Source: Phycisphaerales bacterium (GTDB lineage Bacteria > Planctomycetota > Phycisphaerae > Phycisphaerales > SM1A02). Taken from it: a stretch of 64,000 nt of DNA. The DNA lies in assembly GCA_029245245.1 (NCBI GenBank), contig JAQWPT010000021.1, positions 62,001 to 126,000 of the forward strand. Direction: 5' to 3'. The position numbers and the translations under genes are program-made. Below the pieces are notes generated by a model. That model saw only the letters and a program-made list of their open reading frames with translations, was not told the DNA's origin and did not search any database. Position 1 is the stretch's first letter. Every line of letters starts with the position of its first letter. Below, in pieces: positions 44,816 through 53,019 of this stretch.

Positions 44816-44821
44816 GGCCGG

Positions 44822-47800
44822 ATGCATTTGAATCATCTCCGTGTACTGCTCTGCATCCTGATGGCACTTGGATCCTGCAGCGACGAGAGTTCAAGTCCTC
44901 CTCCAGCGCCTGCGATGGCCCATGGCCATGGAACACCCCGGGAAGCCCCTTCGGGGCCCCTGCCATTGACCGAGGGGCATCGAATCGTTCTGGTCGGGAA
45001 TACCTTTTCAGAGCGATTGGGGCAGTCCGGCCGCTTTGAAACCTTGCTGCAGCATGCCTCCCCGGAGCTCAAGTTGGAGGTTCGCAACCTGGCCTGGCCT
45101 GGGGATACTCCCTCACTGCAGCCTCGCCCCCTGGATTTCGGAACCATGGAGGAGCACCTTCTGCAGCAGGAGGCGGACATCATCATCGCCTGCTTCGGCA
45201 TGAACGAGTCCTTTGATGGTCCAGCAGGCATCGAGTCGTTTCAGGAGTCGCTCCGGGACTTCATCGCCTCGGTGCGTGACCTGCAGCCGGGTGGGAGTGA
45301 GCCGGAGGTCGTTCTTGTTTCACCGGTGGCCCACGAGCAGCTCGGGGGGAATCTACCCGATGGAGCAGTGCACAACGCCGATCTGGCCGAATACACGGAG
45401 GCGATCCGGTCCGTTGCCAGTGAACAAGGGGCGCGGTTCATCGATCTGTATTCGCCAACGTGGGCTCGCATGGTCGACCCGACGACAGCACCCATCACCA
45501 TCAACGGCATTCATCTCAACGATGCCGGTCATCGACTGGCAGCCGAGGCCATGATGCAGGCGCTCTTCGGAGCGCAGCCTGATCCGGATTGGGATGCCCT
45601 GGAGCCGCTGCGTGAGGCGATCGCCGAGAAGAACCTCCAGTTCTTCCATCGCTACCGGCCGATCAACTCCTATTACGTCATGGGTGGGCGCAAGAATCCC
45701 TTTGGAGTCGTCAACTTCCCGGCCGAGATGAACAAACTCGATGGGATGGTGCAACGTCGTGATGCCCGAGTGCACGCTCTTGCGAATGGTCTTGACCCCG
45801 CCCCGGTAGACGATGGTGAGGCGGGCGAACTTGCGGACATCCAGACGAACTACGAGGGACCGGAGATCATCTACCGTGATCCCTCGGAAACCATCGCGGG
45901 GTTCGAACTTCCGGAGGGATACGAGGCGCAATGTTTTGCGAGCGAGCTGGACTTTCCCGAACTGGCCAACCCGGTCGCGCTGACGTTTGACGGAAAGGGT
46001 CGGCTCTGGGTGCTCGCCATTCCAACCTATCCCCAGTACCTGCCGGGCGTGAAGCCCGAAGACAAACTGCTCGTTCTCGAGGATGTTGACGGTGATGGCC
46101 GTGCCGATACCTGTGAAGTCTTCGCCGATGGACTGCATGTGCCGACCGGATTCGAACTCGGTGATGGCGGTGTCTACGTTGCCGCCCAGCCGAACCTGTT
46201 GTTCCTCAAGGACACGGATGGAGATGGACGTGCGGATACCCGCGAGACCGTTCTGCATGGATTCGGCACCGAGGACAGTCACCATGCCCTCAGCGCGTTT
46301 GAATGGGGGCCAGGCGGGGGGCTGTACTTCCAGGAAGGGACCTTCCACCACTCACAGGTCGAGACGCCGCATGGTCCTGTTCGAGTCAAGAACGGTGCCG
46401 TCTTCCGATACGAGCCACGGACCGGCAAGGTCCGCGTGCATGTGTCCTACGCCTTCGCCAACCCTTGGGGACATGTCTTCGACGGGTGGGGTCAGGATTA
46501 CGTGGCGGATGCCTCGGGCGGCGCAAACTACCTTGGGGCCAACATCGCGTCCCGCATGAGCTACGACCGCAAGCATCGCGGGGTTCCGACCTTCAACGAC
46601 AAGGGAATCCGTCCTACCGGCGGCTGCGAGGTCGTCTCCAGCGAGCACCTTGGTGAATCCATGCAGGGCGACTACCTGCTGACCAACGTCATCACGCTGC
46701 GCGGCATCCGGCAGCACAATCTTCTGGACGATGGCTCGGGCATTCTCGGCCGGCACCAGCAGGATCTGCTGGTATCCGACGACCCGCTGTTCCGTCCGTG
46801 CGACATCCAGGTCGGTCCGGACGGGGCGTTGTGGTTCGTGGACTGGTACAACCCGCTGATCGGGCACATGCAGCACTCGCTTCGTGACCCCAACCGGGAC
46901 CATTCGCATGGACGGGTCTGGAGGATCGTGCGCAGCGGGGCTCCGTTGACCGAGATCGTCGACGTGACAGGCATGTCGGCATCGGAACAACTTTCCGTAC
47001 TGGAGCATCCGGAGCGGCGCACTCGGGACCGAGCCCGCCTCGCCCTTCGCATGCAGCCGACCGATGCGGTGACGGCGGCGATCGAACAGTGGCTTGCGCG
47101 ATCGGACGCAACCGAGCACGATCAGCTCGAAGCGCTCTGGGTTCTTCAGAATCATGACGTGGTGGATGAGTCCAGGCTGCGACGCGTGCTGTCCAGTGAA
47201 AATCCTCGAGCCCGTGCCGCCGGCGTCCGGGTACTTTCGACATGGTCCGATCGCATTCCGGACACGGTGGAGCTTCTGCATGCTGCGGCCAACGATCCGG
47301 CACCACGGGTGCGACTGGAAGCGGTGGTTGCTGCATCCTGGCTCGACAACCTCGATGGAGCCGAGATCGCATTGGAAGCATCGCGGCACCCGACGGACCG
47401 AACACTCGACCATGTGCTGGAGCAGACCACCATCGAACTCGCACCGCATTGGACGATCGCACTGCAGGAAGGCTGGCCCTACGCCGAGGCGAATCCCACT
47501 GCAATCGACAATCTGCTCGTCACGGTGTCGACCGGTGCCCTGTCACGGATGCAGCCGTTGCCTGCGGTGCAGCGTGCCATTCTGCAGCGTGCCGACGCTT
47601 CGATCGAACAGCGGCGTGCCGCCCTGGACGCCGTCTCCGCTGAACTCGAAGTTGCCCCCGCTGATGGATGGCTGATGGAACTTGAGCGTGATGATGCTCG
47701 GACTGCCGGTGAGTCCAGTGAACCGGGGCAGTTGCTGGCATCGATGACGCCCGATGAACTGGCTGCGATCGAGCCGAAACTCGAATTGACCATGGCATCG

Positions 47801-49036
47801 GCTCGCCTGGAACCAACGCGGCGCGCCCTGCTGGCTGCAAGGATGCTTGCGGAAGACGATGCATTGGCCCACCTGTCCCGCAGCGATCTTGACGAGCAGT
47901 CGGTGACCCGCTGGCTGGAAGCGGTCCGCCTTCTTCCCGAGGGTGACATGCGTGACGGAGCCAACGAGCATGTCGCCAAGCTCATCGTGGATCCGCTTCT
48001 GTGGCGAGACGGAGATGCGTCCGCCATGGGTACCGTGGAAGGTCGCTACGTTCGCATCGATCTGCCGGGAGCCGAGCCACTGACCCTGGCCGAAGTGGAG
48101 GTGTACTCGGCGGGACGAAACATCGCAGGAGAGGGAATCGCGACCCAGTCCTCCGAGGCATGGGGCGGGGTGCCCGCCAACGCCATCGATGGCGATGCGA
48201 GTCCGTCGTTCGCCAGTGGATCACAGTCGCATACCAACGAGGGCCAGCCGGATCCCTGGTGGGAAGTGGACCTGGGTTCCCTGCAGCCCATCGATGCGAT
48301 CCATGTCCACAACCGGCAGGATGAACCGTATTGGCAGCGGATCGACGGGTACACCATCACGATTCTCGATGGTGAACGCGGTACGGCCTGGCAGCGAGTC
48401 GAGCAGCCCGCGAGCCGATCGGTGGTCGAGTACCAGCTCAACGATGATCCGACGCATCGAATCCAGCATGCGGCCCTGATGACGCTTGCCGATGGTGGAG
48501 TCGTTCCCTGGTCGGATCGACTTGGCGACACCGTGCACGCCATGGTGGAACCCATCCCACTTGCGTCCCAGGACGACCCGGTACTCGTGGCTGCGATGGC
48601 TGTTGCGGACCGCGAACCGAACCTCGCTTCAAGGCTGTCCTCCCTGCGTGTCCCGACTATCGAGATCGCCGCGGCACCCTATCGAATGGATTACGACCTC
48701 AAGGAGTTCACGGTCGAGGCCGGTGCCCCGGTACGACTGGTGCTCACGAACCCCGACGACAAGCCGCACAACCTGGTGATCGGTGTGCCCGGGAGTCTCA
48801 AGGAAATCGGCCGCAAGGCCACGCTGCTGGGAACAACCTCACGCGCCAAGGATCGTCACTACGTTCCGAAGATGCGCGAGATCCTGCACTGGATCCCGAT
48901 CGTCGAGCCCCGCTCCTCCGCGGAACTCGTCTTCACCGCCCCCGAGCAGCCCGGGGAGTACGTGTACGTGTGCACCTACCCCGGTCACTGGACCACGATG
49001 AACGGGGTCATGAAGGTTCGTCGTCCGGGTTCGTAG
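44822..49036 (+). CDS. 1404-residue SGNH/propeller/HEAT/discoidin/azurin fusion
   Basis: Exported giant protein, probably a lipoprotein (ALGSC lipobox). Order of parts: an SGNH-like domain (residues about 55-260) with block I LVGNTFSERL, which lacks the GDS serine, and late block GIHLNDAGH. A PVC-type propeller follows (about 345-700) with DVDGDGRADTCE and DTDGDGRADTRE. HEAT-like helices run to about 1050. A discoidin/F5-F8 type C domain (about 1075-1200) carries NAIDGDASPSFASGS and WWEVDLGSLQPIDAIHVHN. The C-terminal azurin domain has His1316, Cys1384, His1389 and Met1393. No CxxCH is present. It therefore joins in one chain what the 29011 and 32197 genes carry separately, and replaces the heme with copper. 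An extracellular, carbohydrate-bound oxidoreductase is my inference. Confidence 0.87.
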   Translation: MHLNHLRVLLCILMALGSCSDESSSPPPAPAMAHGHGTPREAPSGPLPLTEGHRIVLVGNTFSERLGQSGRFETLLQHASPELKLEVRNLAWPGDTPSLQPRPLDFGTMEEHLLQQEADIIIACFGMNESFDGPAGIESFQESLRDFIASVRDLQPGGSEPEVVLVSPVAHEQLGGNLPDGAVHNADLAEYTEAIRSVASEQGARFIDLYSPTWARMVDPTTAPITINGIHLNDAGHRLAAEAMMQALFGAQPDPDWDALEPLREAIAEKNLQFFHRYRPINSYYVMGGRKNPFGVVNFPAEMNKLDGMVQRRDARVHALANGLDPAPVDDGEAGELADIQTNYEGPEIIYRDPSETIAGFELPEGYEAQCFASELDFPELANPVALTFDGKGRLWVLAIPTYPQYLPGVKPEDKLLVLEDVDGDGRADTCEVFADGLHVPTGFELGDGGVYVAAQPNLLFLKDTDGDGRADTRETVLHGFGTEDSHHALSAFEWGPGGGLYFQEGTFHHSQVETPHGPVRVKNGAVFRYEPRTGKVRVHVSYAFANPWGHVFDGWGQDYVADASGGANYLGANIASRMSYDRKHRGVPTFNDKGIRPTGGCEVVSSEHLGESMQGDYLLTNVITLRGIRQHNLLDDGSGILGRHQQDLLVSDDPLFRPCDIQVGPDGALWFVDWYNPLIGHMQHSLRDPNRDHSHGRVWRIVRSGAPLTEIVDVTGMSASEQLSVLEHPERRTRDRARLALRMQPTDAVTAAIEQWLARSDATEHDQLEALWVLQNHDVVDESRLRRVLSSENPRARAAGVRVLSTWSDRIPDTVELLHAAANDPAPRVRLEAVVAASWLDNLDGAEIALEASRHPTDRTLDHVLEQTTIELAPHWTIALQEGWPYAEANPTAIDNLLVTVSTGALSRMQPLPAVQRAILQRADASIEQRRAALDAVSAELEVAPADGWLMELERDDARTAGESSEPGQLLASMTPDELAAIEPKLELTMASARLEPTRRALLAARMLAEDDALAHLSRSDLDEQSVTRWLEAVRLLPEGDMRDGANEHVAKLIVDPLLWRDGDASAMGTVEGRYVRIDLPGAEPLTLAEVEVYSAGRNIAGEGIATQSSEAWGGVPANAIDGDASPSFASGSQSHTNEGQPDPWWEVDLGSLQPIDAIHVHNRQDEPYWQRIDGYTITILDGERGTAWQRVEQPASRSVVEYQLNDDPTHRIQHAALMTLADGGVVPWSDRLGDTVHAMVEPIPLASQDDPVLVAAMAVADREPNLASRLSSLRVPTIEIAAAPYRMDYDLKEFTVEAGAPVRLVLTNPDDKPHNLVIGVPGSLKEIGRKATLLGTTSRAKDRHYVPKMREILHWIPIVEPRSSAELVFTAPEQPGEYVYVCTYPGHWTTMNGVMKVRRPGS

Positions 49037-49433
49037 CGTGCTCGCTGTCGTGCGTGCCGTCTTCAGAAAAAGCTGATGGGAGCAGGCGGATTCCGACCTT
49101 CCCGGCCCCGTAGATCGCCAGGGGCAGCAGCAATGCGCTGCCGGGGACGAGGGTAAAGAAGGTACCCATGCCCGCAAGGCGAAGCAGGTCGCCGAATTGC
49201 TCGTTGGCCCGGTGGATCTCTTCCTTGGACGCCTTGCCCTCCGAGGCGCGGTGGTAGATGTCGAGCATCTCCTTCGTTTCCTCCTTCTCCTGTCCGAGAT
49301 GCTCCTTGAGCCGGGCGAATCCGGCCTTCGCTTTTTCACGGCGTTCCGTCACACGCTTGAAGAATGATCGCCTTGCGGTCTCCTCGGAGACCGGATGATC
49401 ATCTTGATTCGGCATGTCGGTGTCGGGAGCCAT
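49008..49433 (-). CDS. LETM1-like membrane protein (tentative)
   Basis: A 141-residue protein with a charged, probably coiled N-terminal half (KRVTERREKAKAGFARLKEH, EEIHRANEQFGDLLRLAG) and one hydrophobic C-terminal segment (GTFFTLVPGSALLLPLAIYGAGKVG) ending in RLLPSAF. The hydrophobic segment and the LLPSAF end resemble the core of LETM1-like proteins, but the rest is too short for a firm assignment. The ATG at 49433 has AGGA 8 nt upstream. A longer in-frame start at 49469 was rejected for lack of a ribosome site. The last 29 bases overlap the end of the convergent fusion gene. It is divergent from lemA. Confidence 0.55.
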   Translation of the reverse strand: MAPDTDMPNQDDHPVSEETARRSFFKRVTERREKAKAGFARLKEHLGQEKEETKEMLDIYHRASEGKASKEEIHRANEQFGDLLRLAGMGTFFTLVPGSALLLPLAIYGAGKVGIRLLPSAFSEDGTHDSEHATNPDDEPS

Positions 49434-49514
49434 GATGCATCCTGAACAGGAGGGACCAAATGCGTGCATCTGCTAGTGTATGGAGAATCGCATGATTTCA
49501 CTGGAGGAACTTCA

Positions 49515-50135
49515 ATGCATCTGAACCTGGCACTTGGCGGCGGGATCATCGTCGCAATCGTCATTGGCGTGGTGATCCTGATCCTGATTTTCATGGTCGT
49601 CGCGATGTACAACAAGCTCGTCGTCGGTCGCAATCGCGTGAAGAACGCCTTTGCCCAGATCGATGTGCAACTCACGCGTCGTTATGACTTGATTCCCAAT
49701 CTCGTCGAGACGGCCAAGGGGTACATGAAGCACGAGAAGGAGACCCTCGAGGCGGTGACCGAGGCCCGCAATCAGGCGGCGCAGGCTGCCAAGGCGGTGG
49801 CGGGTGACCCCACGAACGCCACCGCGATGAAGGGACTCATCGGTGCGGAAGGCTCGCTGATGGGGGCGCTTGGCAAACTCAACGTCACCATGGAGGCCTA
49901 TCCGGATCTGAAGGCCAGCGCGAACATGCTGCAGGTCCAGGAGGAACTGACCACGACCGAGAACAAGGTCGCCTTCTCCCGCCAGGCCTACAACGATTCG
50001 GTCATGCACTTCAATGTGCAGCGGGAATCCTTCCCGGATTCCATCATCGCCAACATGTTCAGCTTCCAGGAAGCCCAGATGTTCGAGGTCAAGGATGACT
50101 CGGTTCGGGAAGTGCCCAAGGTCAGTTTCACCTGA
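49515..50135 (+). CDS. lemA: LemA-family protein
   Basis: LemA-family membrane protein of 206 residues, with one N-terminal helix (IIVAIVIGVVILILIFMVVA) and a long helical domain. Motifs are YNKLVVGRNRVKNAFAQIDV, QLTRRYDLIPNLVETAKGYM and the C-terminal FSFQEAQMFEVKDD. LemA proteins are of uncertain function, often encoded with an M48 protease that may process or cooperate with them. That arrangement is seen here, as the M48 gene starts 26 nt after the stop. The ATG at 49515 has GGAGG 7 nt upstream. A longer frame from 49464 was rejected. The pair probably responds to envelope stress, which is inference. Confidence 0.95.
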   Translation: MHLNLALGGGIIVAIVIGVVILILIFMVVAMYNKLVVGRNRVKNAFAQIDVQLTRRYDLIPNLVETAKGYMKHEKETLEAVTEARNQAAQAAKAVAGDPTNATAMKGLIGAEGSLMGALGKLNVTMEAYPDLKASANMLQVQEELTTTENKVAFSRQAYNDSVMHFNVQRESFPDSIIANMFSFQEAQMFEVKDDSVREVPKVSFT

Positions 50136-50161
50136 GATACTCCTTCCCGAGGTGACCAGTC

Positions 50162-52090
50162 GTGGCAATGGACTTTTTCGCACACCAGGATCACGCCCGC
50201 CGCAGAACCGGCCGGTTGGTCCTGTATTTTGCGATGGCGATCGTCTCGATCGTCATCGTGCTGTACATCGTGGCGATGATCCTCTTCAACTGGTCGGAAG
50301 TGAGCGCCAGTTCCAACCAGGGCGGTGCTGGAAACAGCGTTGTCGTCGTCGAGTACTGGAACTGGACCATTTTCCTGGGCATCCTCGGGCTCTGCACCCT
50401 CATCATCGGCGGCGGAAGCCTGTACCGGATTCTTCACCTGGCCTCCGGCGGCAGTGTCGTGGCCGAATCGCTCGGTGGAAAACTGCTTGATTACGAACAT
50501 GCGGGACCTGATGAGCGCCGCCTGCTGAACGTGATCGAGGAAATGGCCATTGCCTCCGGTGTTCCTGTTCCTCCCGTGTACCTGATCGAGGATGACACCA
50601 TCAACGCATTCGCGGCCGGGTACCGACCCACCGATGCAGTCATCGGTGTGACCCGGGGGTGCGTGGAAGGGCTGTCCCGTGATCAACTGCAGGGCGTCAT
50701 GGCCCACGAGTTCAGCCACATCTTCAATGGTGACATGCGCCTGAACATCCGCCTCGTCGGCGTGATTCACGGCCTGCTGGTCATGGGCGTCATCGGGTAC
50801 TACGTCCTCCGGACCGCCGGGCTCTCTTCTGGAGGCAGAAGCAGTTCCAACAACAAGGGCAACGGTGCAGCCTTCTTCCTGATCTTTGGCCTGGCCATGA
50901 TGGCCGTCGGATTCATCGGCACCTTCTTTGGGCGCCTCATCCAGGCCGCGGTCTCTCGCCAGCGTGAGTTTCTGGCCGACGCATCGGCCGTGCAGTACAC
51001 GCGAAACCCGGACGGTATCGGGGGAGCGCTTCGGGCCATCGGTGGCATCAAGAAGAAGACTTCCATGCCACATACGGCCAGCGAATACAACCACATGTTC
51101 TTCGCCCAGGCGCTCGACTCCGTCTTCGCCTCCCACCCGCCTCTGGCGGATCGGATTTCCCGCATCGAAGGGGTTCCCGTCTCGGAAGTCGGGGAGGCAC
51201 CGGCATCGCAGGCATCACGCATCGCGTCCGCAGCCGGTGCCAGTGGATTTGCGGGAGAGGTCTCGACGTCGGCCGTTCATGCGGCGGTGGAAAGCATCGG
51301 GGTCGTCAACCCGGAATCCATCAAGGCCGTCGGGCACGTGATCAGCACGCTGCCGGATTCGATCAAGGCGGCGACGCACGATCCATGGGGTGCCAGGTTG
51401 GTCATTCTCGGCCTGCTTCTTCCGCCGGGGGGGACGGATGCTTCACGGGAGTTGACCTCCCTGGAAGCATCACTGGATGAGCAGCACCTGAAGATGCTGC
51501 GCAACCTGCACGCCACGATTCGGAACCTGCACCCGTCACAGCGACTTCCACTGATCGACATGGCGATTCCCGCCCTGTCGAGAATGTCCCAGCCGCAGTA
51601 CGACGAGTTCATGGGCATCGTGACCAGTGTCATTCGTAGTGACGGCCAGGTCAGCCTCTTCGAGTGGTGCATTCACACGACCCTGGAGCGGCACCTCGGT
51701 GAACGATTCCAGGCTGACTCGAAGCATCCGCCGCGCAATCGTCGACTTTCCAAGTCCATCGATGATGCGAACCTGGTACTGGCAATTGTCGCACGGCTGG
51801 GCAGCGACGATGCTGGCTCGGCCATGCCGGGCTGGAAGGCCGGCATCGAGCGGCTCGGTTCATCCAATCTGCGGATGCCCGAAGAAAGTCAGTGCTCGCT
51901 TCGAAATCTTCGCACCGCTCTCAACCGACTGCAGCGCATCCGGTTCCAGGATCGCAGGGTCCTCCTGGAAGCCTGTGAGGCGACGATCGATCACGACGGT
52001 AAAACAACCATCGAGGAAGCCGAACTGCTGCGAGCCATCGCCGACAGCCTGGGCTGTCCGATGCCGCCGGTCATTCCCGATGCCGCGTGA
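50162..52090 (+). CDS. M48 metalloprotease with C-terminal TerB-like domain
   Basis: A 642-residue integral-membrane zinc protease of the M48 (HtpX/Ste24) family. Two helices lie near residues 20-45 and 65-90, and a further pair flanks the active site. The zinc site is HEFSH (His182, Glu183, His186) with Glu269 (REFLADASAV) as third ligand. The last 250 residues are not part of typical M48 proteins. They contain SRMSQPQYDEFMGIVTSVIR and SDGQVSLFEWCIHTTL, resembling the TerB-like helical domain, and a second copy-like stretch near the end (EACEATIDHDGKTTIEEAEL). The start is GTG at 50162, 6 nt after GAGGTGA. An ATG at 50168 is the alternative. The stop abuts the stop of the convergent gene (TGATCA). 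Confidence 0.9.
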   Translation: MAMDFFAHQDHARRRTGRLVLYFAMAIVSIVIVLYIVAMILFNWSEVSASSNQGGAGNSVVVVEYWNWTIFLGILGLCTLIIGGGSLYRILHLASGGSVVAESLGGKLLDYEHAGPDERRLLNVIEEMAIASGVPVPPVYLIEDDTINAFAAGYRPTDAVIGVTRGCVEGLSRDQLQGVMAHEFSHIFNGDMRLNIRLVGVIHGLLVMGVIGYYVLRTAGLSSGGRSSSNNKGNGAAFFLIFGLAMMAVGFIGTFFGRLIQAAVSRQREFLADASAVQYTRNPDGIGGALRAIGGIKKKTSMPHTASEYNHMFFAQALDSVFASHPPLADRISRIEGVPVSEVGEAPASQASRIASAAGASGFAGEVSTSAVHAAVESIGVVNPESIKAVGHVISTLPDSIKAATHDPWGARLVILGLLLPPGGTDASRELTSLEASLDEQHLKMLRNLHATIRNLHPSQRLPLIDMAIPALSRMSQPQYDEFMGIVTSVIRSDGQVSLFEWCIHTTLERHLGERFQADSKHPPRNRRLSKSIDDANLVLAIVARLGSDDAGSAMPGWKAGIERLGSSNLRMPEESQCSLRNLRTALNRLQRIRFQDRRVLLEACEATIDHDGKTTIEEAELLRAIADSLGCPMPPVIPDAA

Positions 52091-52417
52091 TCACACGCTG
52101 AAGGCGATGATGCAGAGCACGATCGCGAACAGGATGTAGATGGCGTTGAGGGCGGTCACGAGGTGCACGAACTTCGTGGCATGGTCGCTTGTGTTGTGCG
52201 CGGCCATGCCCATGAGCAGTCCGACGATCGCGACGGGAATGAAGATGACGGATGCGAACTCGCTTCCGACCAGAACTGCTTCGTCCTGGTCGATCGACCT
52301 TCGCACGAGTCCCGTCACGAACCACCCCAGTCCCCATCCCCAGGAGGCGAGTCCCAGCAGGAGTGCTCCGTACGCCTTGGTCTGAGCCGTTCCCTGTCCT
52401 GCTGCATCAGCCATCAT
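52091..52417 (-). CDS. Four-helix membrane protein, unknown
   Basis: A 108-residue protein with three or four hydrophobic helices (YGALLLGLASWGWGLGWFVT, VIFIPVAIVGLLMGMAA, LNAIYILFAIVLCIIAFS). A short loop carries the charged segment RRSIDQDEA between the first two. No family is recognised. AAGGGG lies 5-6 nt before the ATG at 52417, and the downstream ATG at 52414 is equally possible. It converges on the M48 gene with abutting stop codons. The next minus-strand gene upstream starts 34 nt away, so the two may be co-transcribed. Confidence 0.65.
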   Translation of the reverse strand: MMADAAGQGTAQTKAYGALLLGLASWGWGLGWFVTGLVRRSIDQDEAVLVGSEFASVIFIPVAIVGLLMGMAAHNTSDHATKFVHLVTALNAIYILFAIVLCIIAFSV

Positions 52418-52450
52418 GATCCCCTTTTCTGTCAACCAGCCTGTTTCAGG

Positions 52451-52999
52451 TCACCAGGATGAAAATAGTGAAATTCCAAGCACCGTCAAGGCAGATGCCG
52501 CTGCACCGATGAGGCACCACACGCTGGAGCCGACTACGGCAGTCTGGAAACCATTCTCTCCGAAGCCGCTCTTGCACACGCTGCCAAGTCCCAGCACGAC
52601 CGCGGGCCTGCCGTGTCTTGCTGGTACGTATGGAATGAGCGTGCGGATACTGTGGATGCAGGCCATCAAACTTGCCAGTGCACACAGGGCGGCAGCTGGC
52701 CACGGTATCGGTGACTGCCACGGCAGGACAATGGCAATTCCACCACCCAGGAAGAAACACAGCAGGCTTGCGAGCCACCATGCCATGGAGAATCCCCTGC
52801 GTAGTTCCTTGGAACTGGAAAAAGCGGCAGTGAGCAAACCGAGATTTCCAAGGAAAAACATGATGATGGTCGCTGTTGAGAAGCCGGCCACATCAAAGCT
52901 CGTGTAGATCGCCCAGAGACCGACAGCAACTCCCAGTGCGCTGATCGACATGGAACAGATTTGGAGGCCACTTCTGTCGCTTGGGGGGCTTGTGTGCAT
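52451..52999 (-). CDS. Hypothetical multi-helix membrane protein
   Basis: A 182-residue protein with about five hydrophobic helices (SISALGVAVGLWAIYTSF, ATIIMFFLGNLGLLTAAF, MAWWLASLLCFFLGGGIAIV, AALCALASLMACIHSI, and a C-terminal SSVWCLIGAAASALTVLGIS). It contains five cysteines in or near membrane segments, and no motif I recognise. The start at 52999 has GGAG about 6 nt upstream. An in-frame start at 53032 would overlap the stop of the M24 gene and has no ribosome site. It lies 20 nt downstream of the M24 peptidase and probably belongs to the same transcript. Confidence 0.62.
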   Translation of the reverse strand: MHTSPPSDRSGLQICSMSISALGVAVGLWAIYTSFDVAGFSTATIIMFFLGNLGLLTAAFSSSKELRRGFSMAWWLASLLCFFLGGGIAIVLPWQSPIPWPAAALCALASLMACIHSIRTLIPYVPARHGRPAVVLGLGSVCKSGFGENGFQTAVVGSSVWCLIGAAASALTVLGISLFSSW

Positions 53000-53019
53000 G
53001 ATGCTCCGTTGCAGGTGTT

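Larger units (their letters stand above)
44440..44821. other. Divergent intergenic region with hairpin and leader motif
   Basis: This 382-base gap separates the GACC-repeat gene (minus) from the fusion gene (plus). It contains the shared leader motif (44515-44538), a 13-bp hairpin (44576-44615) and, near its right end, a TACCAT box. No gene or known RNA was recognised. Confidence 0.6.
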
